From CAYTAP01 sp964435775 (GTDB taxonomy: Bacteria > Planctomycetota > Phycisphaerae > Tepidisphaerales > Tepidisphaeraceae): a DNA stretch of 29,980 nucleotides. The notes beneath the pieces were generated by a model. The model was not told the origin of the DNA, made no database searches, and worked only from the letters and a program-made list of their open reading frames with translations. The stretch lies in assembly GCA_964435775.1 (NCBI GenBank), contig CAYTAP010000034.1, forward strand, positions 1 to 29,980, given 5' to 3'. Made by a program: the position numbers and the translations under genes. Of the stretch, positions 15,739 through 21,407 are shown in pieces; the stretch's first letter is position 1, and each line of letters starts with the position of its first letter.

Positions 15739-16617
15739 TTATTGATCCACGTCAATCAGCCGAAACGCGTACTTGTCCCCCGGATTGCTCCATTCATAGG
15801 TGCTTTGCGCGCTTCCATAGGTTCCGGCCACCCAGTGGGGCATCTGCTTGGTATTGACCGACGCGGCGTGTCCATCCACGAAGACAACATTGCAGGTATC
15901 CCCCTTGGTGCCGTGGCGATAACTGTAGCTGTCCGCCGGCCGGGCGGGGTTCATGATGAAGCCGTCGAAAGCGAGCAGCAGTTCGCTGGCATGACGGATG
16001 ACACCCAGCTTCAGCGGCGTGATGTTGCTCGTCGAACCATGGTTGTACGTCCCCATGGGGAAGGCGGCCTTCAAATTGGCGGGCGCCGAGGTGATGTCCG
16101 CGTTGACGCCGTAGTTGACCCGGACGCTCCAATCCCAGTTCAGATCCCCGAAGCCGTAAAGATATTGCATGTTGTTCGGGTCCCCCCGGGCGGCCGACGT
16201 GATCCAGGGATTGGTGGTGCCAACTTCGCCGCCGGAGGGGCACATGAGCACCGAGTTGGGCGAATCGGAAACAACCGGCAAAAATTTGAAGTACGTCAGC
16301 TTGTTGAACCAGAACACATTGATGTTGCCGTAAGGGGTGGCAACGCCGCTGGGGTCAATCTCCCTGGCGATTGGGAAATGGTTGCTTTTATCACTCTCGG
16401 CATACATTCGCAGCGCGATGGCGATCTGCCGAAGATTGGACAAGCACGCCACGGATTTGGCCGCCTGCCGGGCCGATTGCAGCGCCGGCAGCAGGATCGA
16501 GATCAGAATGCTGATGATCCCGATGACAACCAGAAGCTCGACCAATGTGAAGGCGTGCATCCGCCGCCCGGTGGACTGGCGACACGGTACCTGATGCGCT
16601 GCAGTGAACGGCCTCAT
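15739..16617 (-). CDS. Prepilin-like protein with FVDGH (H-X9-DG type) C-terminus, copy 1
   Basis: 292-aa protein with a type IV prepilin/pseudopilin N-terminus: a short basic leader, then A|FTLVELLVVIGIISILISILLPAL, with the conserved Glu at +5 of the mature protein. The C-terminal CNVVFVDGHAASV matches the processing-associated H-X9-DG domain common in planctomycetes, though the preceding His (YRHGTKGD) is 12 rather than 9 residues away. ATG 16617 is chosen because AGGAG lies 7 nt upstream and a promoter and operator lie just beyond it; the frame stays open to 16749 through that promoter. Such proteins are thought to be membrane-anchored and processed by prepilin peptidase. Their function is unproven. 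It is preceded by a putative LacI operator, so expression is probably carbohydrate-responsive. Confidence 0.9.
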   Translation of the reverse strand: MRPFTAAHQVPCRQSTGRRMHAFTLVELLVVIGIISILISILLPALQSARQAAKSVACLSNLRQIAIALRMYAESDKSNHFPIAREIDPSGVATPYGNINVFWFNKLTYFKFLPVVSDSPNSVLMCPSGGEVGTTNPWITSAARGDPNNMQYLYGFGDLNWDWSVRVNYGVNADITSAPANLKAAFPMGTYNHGSTSNITPLKLGVIRHASELLLAFDGFIMNPARPADSYSYRHGTKGDTCNVVFVDGHAASVNTKQMPHWVAGTYGSAQSTYEWSNPGDKYAFRLIDVDQ

Positions 16618-16682
16618 CTGATTCTCCTGGCAAGCCCGCGCGATCGCGGCGACATGGATATTCCTTGTATGATTTGTTTTAC

Positions 16683-16694
16683 ACAAGTACTTGT
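16683..16694. promoter_or_regulatory. Putative LacI-family operator 1 (ACAAGTACTTGT)
   Basis: Perfect 12-bp palindrome placed on the predicted start of transcription (about 16690) of the gene starting at 16617, a classic repression position. The same core recurs at 18165-18178, and a degenerate form lies at 19446-19459. Confidence 0.8.
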
Positions 16695-16696
16695 CT

Positions 16697-16724
16697 AATT
16701 TACCCTGCTTTTGAAGTCTGTCAA
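16697..16724 (-). promoter_or_regulatory. Sigma-70-like promoter of prepilin-like gene 1
   Basis: On the - strand, TTGACA (16724-16719), 16-bp spacer, then TAAATT (16702-16697). The start of transcription would fall near 16690, inside operator 1. The 5' leader would be about 70 nt. Confidence 0.65.
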
Positions 16725-16779
16725 GGATTTCTTCATTTTTTTCTTTCATCGCTCCCCCTTCGCCGTAGCGGGGTGATCG

Positions 16780-17382
16780 TTACCACCCGTACATCGATAA
16801 ATTCCGCGCCACACGGCGCAAAACCAACTGCTTGTAAAACTCGGCCATCCGCGCCGACTCCGACGGCGCCAACCCCTGGGTCATCCATCGCTTGACCATC
16901 GCCCGTCGCTCGTCGGCCGCTTGATTCGCCTCCTGGCTGCTCACTCCGCTCAACCTGGGTTGGTGCTTGTTCGCCTGCTCAATGGCGTCGTACCAATTCA
17001 ACACCCGATCCAGATATGCCGTCTTTTCACGGGAGGTCTTCTGTTCAAAGTAGCCGTTGGTCGTCTGGGTAATCATGAGATAGCCGAGGTTCTGGAAAGC
17101 GGCGTTTTGCTGATCGGGGGTGAGGGAGCTGATCATGGCGGCCGCGTTGTGGGGGTCCAGCGCGAACAGGGCGCGTGCATAGGGGGCTTTCCGCTGATCC
17201 GACAGGGCGGAGAATCGATCCGAAGCGACGACCTTGACCAGCGCCACCGGCGTCAGGCCGTCGGGCGCAGGCAGCGGACCGGGGCGCAGGATCAGCATCG
17301 CCACACCGACGATTACGACCGCACCGGCGGTGCCACCGGCCATCCATGCAAAGCGTCTCGATTTGAATCCAGTCCATCGCAT
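16780..17382 (-). CDS. Membrane-anchored protein of unknown function
   Basis: 200 aa with one N-terminal membrane segment (about 13-33, WMAGGTAGAVVIVGVAMLIL) after a basic start (RWTGFKSRRF), then a soluble, mostly helical domain (FSALSDQRKAPYARALFALDP, SSLTPDQQNAAFQNLGYLM, ERRAMVKRWMTQGL). I recognise no family. ATG 17382 is preferred, with GAGG 9 nt upstream; a TTG at 17388 is also possible. It follows prepilin-like gene 2 after 24 nt on the same strand and is very probably co-transcribed with it from the operator-controlled promoter at 18181-18210. A periplasm-facing domain next to prepilin-like proteins suggests an assembly or anchoring partner, but this is inference from position only. 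Confidence 0.75.
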   Translation of the reverse strand: MRWTGFKSRRFAWMAGGTAGAVVIVGVAMLILRPGPLPAPDGLTPVALVKVVASDRFSALSDQRKAPYARALFALDPHNAAAMISSLTPDQQNAAFQNLGYLMITQTTNGYFEQKTSREKTAYLDRVLNWYDAIEQANKHQPRLSGVSSQEANQAADERRAMVKRWMTQGLAPSESARMAEFYKQLVLRRVARNLSMYGW

Positions 17383-17406
17383 CGGCAAAGACCTCGCCCA
17401 CCAACG

Positions 17407-18153
17407 TTATTGAACCACATCCGCCACATGACCATCCACGAACAGGCAGTTTTTCCCGCCTTTTTGAGGCGTATTGCCGTCGGGGGAATCACTTCCAAAG
17501 AAGGAGTTTTTCCGCCAGTTGTGAAACGATTCCTTGTCCCAGAAGACCGGCACATGAGTGGCATCCATCCATGAAATGGCGTTCATCGCCTTGCGGATTC
17601 CGTCGTTCCAGGTCACCGGCGGCGCCGGCGGCGCGGGGGAATTGAAAACGAACCCATCATAGGAATAGCTGCTGTCGTCCCGGTCGAAATAGGTGTCGAT
17701 CCCGCCGGGCGTGGCGGCCAATTCCGTCGGATCGGTGATCCGGTCGCTTGGGCAATCAAAGACGGCCATCACGCTTTTCCACTTCGCCGGATCCGCCGGC
17801 GCATTCAGATAAATCGTGGCCAGCAGTTGCGGCATCGTCTGGTAGCCCGGCGCGATGGGATTGGCCGGGGAGGTCTCGACATGCGGCATCAGCCCGCCGA
17901 AGTCGTTGACGTACATCTGCATGAAATGCCCGATCTGTCCCAATTGCGACCGGCACGTCACCCGTCTGGCCGATTCCCGCGCCTTCATGAGCGTCGGCAT
18001 CAGGATGGCGATGAGCACCGCGATGATCCCGATGACGACCAGGAGCTCCAGCAGGGTAAAGCCGTTGAGTCTGATGGGGCGCGATTTCAAGAGGGGGCCT
18101 TTCGTGCAGGCGACAGCGCCGGATGACTCGGCGGCGAAACCTGTAATAGTCAT
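17407..18153 (-). CDS. Prepilin-like protein with FVDGH C-terminus, copy 2
   Basis: 248-aa protein with an N-methylation motif after a leader of about 30 residues: IRLNG|FTLLELLVVIGIIAVLIAILMPTL, including Glu at +5. The C-terminal KNCLFVDGHVADVVQ is the same tail type as copy 1, but no His lies at the expected -9 position. ATG 18153 is the only ATG consistent with the promoter; the frame is open to 18210 but that part overlaps the -10 and operator. The Shine-Dalgarno signal is weak (TAAGA). The predicted leader is only about 20 nt and overlaps the operator, so repressor binding could block both transcription start and ribosome entry. It heads a unit with the 200-aa membrane protein and lies directly downstream of the LacI gene. 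Confidence 0.88.
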   Translation of the reverse strand: MTITGFAAESSGAVACTKGPLLKSRPIRLNGFTLLELLVVIGIIAVLIAILMPTLMKARESARRVTCRSQLGQIGHFMQMYVNDFGGLMPHVETSPANPIAPGYQTMPQLLATIYLNAPADPAKWKSVMAVFDCPSDRITDPTELAATPGGIDTYFDRDDSSYSYDGFVFNSPAPPAPPVTWNDGIRKAMNAISWMDATHVPVFWDKESFHNWRKNSFFGSDSPDGNTPQKGGKNCLFVDGHVADVVQ

Positions 18154-18164
18154 AATCTTACTAA

Positions 18165-18178
18165 CACAAGTACTTGTG
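18165..18178. promoter_or_regulatory. Putative LacI-family operator 2 (CACAAGTACTTGTG)
   Basis: Perfect 14-bp palindrome centred on T|A, 12 bp upstream of ATG 18153 and covering the predicted start of transcription (about 18174). It shares the 12-bp core of operator 1. Its centre is TpA, not the CpG found in most LacI-family operators. Confidence 0.82.
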
Positions 18179-18180
18179 CA

Positions 18181-18210
18181 ACAATATGAGGTCCGTGGAC
18201 TTGCTGTCAA
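18181..18210 (-). promoter_or_regulatory. Sigma-70-like promoter of prepilin-like gene 2
   Basis: On the - strand, TTGACA (18210-18205), 18-bp spacer, then TATTGT (18186-18181). It lies between the end of the LacI gene (18238) and operator 2. The -35 and the following G match the promoter at 16697-16724 (TTGACAG). Confidence 0.65.
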
Positions 18211-18237
18211 GACAATTCTCGCAGGGACCGGAACTTT

Positions 18238-19314
18238 TTAGGGTTGGGCCGAAGGATTTGCCTTTGGCTCGCCGGTGGTTTCCCCGGCGATGAGGACGGG
18301 CTCAATCTTGATGTGCGGGGATTTCAGGCTTTGGCGTCGTTCGGGATCGACAATCATTGAGCCGGCGACTTCTCCAATTTGCTCGGGCCGTTGATCGATG
18401 TGGGTGAACCTTGGACAGGTGACGAACTCAAAACGCGGCCGACCGAAGCTGACAATGGAGAGGTCACGCGGCGCCTGCAGGCCTAGTTCACCGGCTATAT
18501 GCCAGGCGCTGATCGCCAGTTGCTCGGAACCCGCGATGACCGCCGTTGCCTGGGGCAGAACCTGCTGAAATTGGACGGCGGTGTCCGGGGCACCCTTGCG
18601 CACTTTCAAGACGAACGCCGGCGTCAGGTCCCGCTTTCGCATGATGTCCGCAAAAGCCTTTTGACGATGGACCGCCCAGTTGTGGCTCCCCTCGTGGCTG
18701 TAAAACCCGATCCGGCGGTGGCCCAGTTCCAGCAGATGGTCCACCGCCTGCTTCATCGCCATGTACTCCTGGGTCTGGACGACGATCGACGATCGCGGCA
18801 CGGGTAATTCAAACTCGATCGTCACCACCGGCACCTGCGGCGCGCAGACGTTATACAAATAGTCGATCGCCACCTTGTCCCGCAGCGGCCAGCAGACAAA
18901 GCCATCCACGCGCCTCTCCATCAGGTGTCGAAGATAGCCCAGTTCCGTCCCCACGCCGCCATCCGTGGCGCGGGCGTCATAGTCGGGATACAGCGTGATG
19001 GGCACACTGTCGGCCTGGAGGAGGGTCCGATGCAACGACACCATGACCGCCTGCCAATGCTCGCCGAACGGCGCCATGACCAATCCGACCGATCCGGTCC
19101 GCCCGGTTTGAATCCCCTGCACCAGGCGATTCGGCGACCACCCGCACTCCTGGGCGACCCGATACACACGGTCGCGCGTCTCCTGGGGAAAGCTTTTGAG
19201 GTTCTGCCCGCGAAGAAGGCGCGAAACCGTCGTCAGCGAGACATTGCTCTTCTCGGCGATGTCCTTCAGGCGGACAACCTGCCGCTTTGGAAATGGTGGT
19301 GTTTGGGAAGCCAT
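18238..19314 (-). CDS. LacI-family transcriptional regulator
   Basis: 358-aa DNA-binding regulator. An N-terminal helix-turn-helix (VVRLKDIAEKSNVSLTTVSRLLRG) and hinge (SPNRLVQGIQTGRTGSVGLV) precede a periplasmic-binding-protein-like sensor domain (VDGFVCWPL, VDHLLELGHRRIGFYS, DLSIVSFGRP). ATG 19314 gives the usual short lead-in to the HTH, with GGAGG 14 nt upstream; ATG 19359 adds 15 residues and cannot be excluded. In the hinge helix, Ile (GIQT) occupies the place usually held by the operator-intercalating Leu, which may fit the TpA-centred palindromes seen nearby. A promoter and a degenerate operator lie upstream, suggesting autoregulation. It probably senses a sugar and represses the two prepilin-like genes. 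Ligand unknown. Confidence 0.92.
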   Translation of the reverse strand: MASQTPPFPKRQVVRLKDIAEKSNVSLTTVSRLLRGQNLKSFPQETRDRVYRVAQECGWSPNRLVQGIQTGRTGSVGLVMAPFGEHWQAVMVSLHRTLLQADSVPITLYPDYDARATDGGVGTELGYLRHLMERRVDGFVCWPLRDKVAIDYLYNVCAPQVPVVTIEFELPVPRSSIVVQTQEYMAMKQAVDHLLELGHRRIGFYSHEGSHNWAVHRQKAFADIMRKRDLTPAFVLKVRKGAPDTAVQFQQVLPQATAVIAGSEQLAISAWHIAGELGLQAPRDLSIVSFGRPRFEFVTCPRFTHIDQRPEQIGEVAGSMIVDPERRQSLKSPHIKIEPVLIAGETTGEPKANPSAQP

Positions 19315-19412
19315 AAATACGTCGAGAGCCTCCGCGCGGCGCGACGGACGCGAATCCATATCACCCGCGCGTTGATCGATGGACGGATTTCGCCATCCGA
19401 TCAGACGTTTCC

Positions 19413-19441
19413 ATCATAGTGCATTTGTTGCCCGAGTCCAA
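19413..19441 (-). promoter_or_regulatory. Sigma-70-like promoter of the LacI-family gene
   Basis: On the - strand, TTGGAC (19441-19436), 17-bp spacer, then TATGAT (19418-19413). The start of transcription is expected near 19406, giving a leader of about 47 nt to ATG 19359 or about 92 nt to ATG 19314. Confidence 0.7.
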
Positions 19442-19445
19442 CCTG

Positions 19446-19459
19446 CACAAGTGTTTGCA
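19446..19459. promoter_or_regulatory. Putative degenerate LacI operator 3
   Basis: CACAAGTGTTTGCA matches 10 of 14 positions of operator 2, with an intact CACAAGT left half. It lies immediately upstream of the -35 of the LacI gene and abuts the stop codon of the cation transporter gene (19460). The position suggests autoregulation. Confidence 0.55.
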
Positions 19460-20407
19460 TTAAGGAAATTGCGCACTTGTCTTGTCTTGGGGCGCTCGCC
19501 TTCGAAGCGCCGCGGCTTCGATGAAGATTTGTTTCACTTCGGGATGGGCTGCGCGAATGGAGCGCTCCAGGCGCTCGATGATTGATTCCATGTCGGCGGC
19601 GCTCCGGTCGCCGTTGAAGCGGACGTCCAGATTCACAAGCAGGTGATCCGGCCCCATGTGCATTGTCAGCGGCGGCCGGGCTTCACTCACGGCGGGGTCG
19701 GCCTCGACCAGCCGTTCAATCGCCGCGACGACACGCGGGTCGGCGCTCTCGCCGATGAGCAGTCCCTTGCTTTCCCATGCCAGCACGCCGGCGATGGAAG
19801 AGAGGATCAATCCGATGACGATGGAGGCCGCCCCGTCGAAGTAGGGGTTGCTGAAATGATGCCCCAGCCAGACGCCAAGGAACGCCGCCAGCAATCCAAG
19901 CAGCGCGGCGGCATCCTCGAGAACCACCGTGAAGATCGTTGGATCCTTGGCGGTGCGGATCGTTTCCCACGCGCTTTCGTCGGCGCGCTTGACGGCGAAG
20001 AAATGACGGAGCGCGATCCACAGCACAATCCCCTCGAAAACCGCCGCCAGGCCGAGCACCCAATATGCCCATGTCGGGTCCTCCAGTGGCGCGGGGTGCA
20101 TCAGGTGCAGAATCCCTTCATACGCGGATATCCCCCCGCCGACGCCGAAGATCATGATCGCCACGACGAGCGACCAGAAGTAAAGTTCCTTGCCGTGCCC
20201 GAAGGGATGGAGCTTGTCCGGCGGGCGCTTGCTCAGATGGATTCCCATGAGCAGCAATCCGGCGTTGCCCGTGTCCACCAGCGAGTGAATCCCCTCCGAG
20301 AGCATCGCCGAGCTGCCCGTAAACGCGGCCGCGATGAACTTCATCACCGCGATGGCGAGGTTGCCCCCCATGGCGGCGAAGATCGCGGGTTTGGATTCTG
20401 AAGACAT
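19460..20407 (-). CDS. Cation diffusion facilitator (CDF) metal transporter
   Basis: 315-aa inner-membrane metal/proton antiporter (COG0053-like), probably exporting Zn, Fe, Co or Mn. The N-terminus KPAIFAAMGGNLAIAVMKFIAAAFTGSSAMLSEGIHSLVDTGN holds TM1 and the start of TM2, with metal-site residues H41 and D45. The segment VVLEDAAALLGL (E164, D165) lies in TM5, where acidic and His ligands occur in the family. HPFGHGKELYFW is the conserved loop after TM2. The C-terminal cytoplasmic domain (HMGPDHLLVNLDVRF, HPEVKQIFIEA) is the usual ferredoxin-like dimerisation fold. ATG 20407 is preferred because it matches the family N-terminus, though no clear Shine-Dalgarno signal precedes it; a frame to 20449 exists. 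It follows thiD on the same strand with a 48-bp gap. Metal specificity is not readable. Confidence 0.93.
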   Translation of the reverse strand: MSSESKPAIFAAMGGNLAIAVMKFIAAAFTGSSAMLSEGIHSLVDTGNAGLLLMGIHLSKRPPDKLHPFGHGKELYFWSLVVAIMIFGVGGGISAYEGILHLMHPAPLEDPTWAYWVLGLAAVFEGIVLWIALRHFFAVKRADESAWETIRTAKDPTIFTVVLEDAAALLGLLAAFLGVWLGHHFSNPYFDGAASIVIGLILSSIAGVLAWESKGLLIGESADPRVVAAIERLVEADPAVSEARPPLTMHMGPDHLLVNLDVRFNGDRSAADMESIIERLERSIRAAHPEVKQIFIEAAALRRRAPQDKTSAQFP

Positions 20408-20455
20408 GAGTGCAGTGTAACAGAACACATCCGAATGAATCACCGCCATCGCCGG

Positions 20456-21304
20456 TTATTTCAGCGGTCGCGCCCTCACCACGTCGGCTTCAACATGCCC
20501 GGGCGTGCCCAGCACGGTCGCGCGTTCGCCGACGTGAACGCCGGCGCGGATCGACTCGTACACATACGCCTTGCCGAGGGTGACCGCCTGGCACAGATCG
20601 TTGCCGCACGCCAGCGCCGCGGCGATGGCGGCGCTGAGCGAGCAGCCGGTTCCGTGGGTGGACAGAGGGCCGCGAACGACCGGTGTTTCCAAGACCGCCA
20701 GGTGCGCACCATCGTGGAAGACATCCCGCCCGCTGTTGGCCGGATCATGTCCCCCCTTGACCAGAGCCGCGCATCCGTATCGGTCGAACAACTCACTTGC
20801 CGCCTCGCCCATCGCACGCAATCCGATGACGGGATGATCGAGCAGCACCTCGGTTTCCGGAAGGTTTGGCGTGATCAGCGTCGCCTGCGGCAGCAGCCGC
20901 GCGCGATAAGCATCCACCGCATCCGATTCAAGCAGCCGCGCGCCGCTCGTGGCGACCATGACCGGATCAACGACCTTGAGCAATTTGGGGTAACGTGAAA
21001 ATTGATCCGCGACGACTTCAATCAGCGCCGCCGTCGCCAGCATCCCCGTTTTGGCGGCGCGAATCGCATAGTGGGGCAACACCGCATCCAACTGTTTTCC
21101 CAAAAACTCCGGCTCCACGCCCGCGATCCCCTCCACGCCCCACGGATTCTGCGCCGTCAGGGCGGCGATGGCCGTGCAGCCATGAACGCCAAAAACATGA
21201 AACGCGCGGAGGTCCGCTTGAATCCCCGCGTTGCCCCCGCTGTCACTGCCGGCGACGGTCAACGCCGCCGGGTGAATCGTCAAATCGACTGTACCCGCCA
21301 TCAT
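20456..21304 (-). CDS. thiD: Hydroxymethylpyrimidine / phosphomethylpyrimidine kinase
   Basis: 282-aa ribokinase-fold kinase that phosphorylates HMP and HMP-phosphate to HMP-pyrophosphate for thiamine synthesis in the cytoplasm. Motifs: ALTVAGSDSGGNAGIQADL at the N-terminus (substrate and glycine-rich site), AAKTGML, VVDPVMVATSGARLL, LITPNLPE, ALVKGGHD, and the anion hole HGTGCSLSAAIAA near residue 218. Length is normal for the family. The start is one of two adjacent ATGs (21304 or 21301), with a weak AGGTTGG upstream. No other thiamine gene is in the window, and no TPP-riboswitch-like structure was seen in the 103 bp upstream. Confidence 0.95.
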   Translation of the reverse strand: MMAGTVDLTIHPAALTVAGSDSGGNAGIQADLRAFHVFGVHGCTAIAALTAQNPWGVEGIAGVEPEFLGKQLDAVLPHYAIRAAKTGMLATAALIEVVADQFSRYPKLLKVVDPVMVATSGARLLESDAVDAYRARLLPQATLITPNLPETEVLLDHPVIGLRAMGEAASELFDRYGCAALVKGGHDPANSGRDVFHDGAHLAVLETPVVRGPLSTHGTGCSLSAAIAAALACGNDLCQAVTLGKAYVYESIRAGVHVGERATVLGTPGHVEADVVRARPLK

Positions 21305-21407
21305 GCCGCCAACCTTTGTCTTTCAATCGATGCGCCCCATTCCGTCCGGCGAATGATATGCGCCCCGCGCCTGTTTTTCGCGCCGGGCATCGCCATGCAG
21401 GTTCGGT

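Noticed and set aside
16618..16749. 44-residue N-terminal extension of prepilin-like protein 1
   Set aside because: It would run through the TTGACA promoter and the operator; ATG 16617 has a good ribosome site and gives a normal prepilin leader.
16749..16780. Terminator after the 200-aa membrane protein gene
   Set aside because: Only a weak CCCC/GGGG pairing with no following U-tract.
21305..21407. Possible TPP riboswitch upstream of thiD
   Set aside because: No conserved CUGAGA or ACCUGA thi-box elements were seen in the 103-bp gap.
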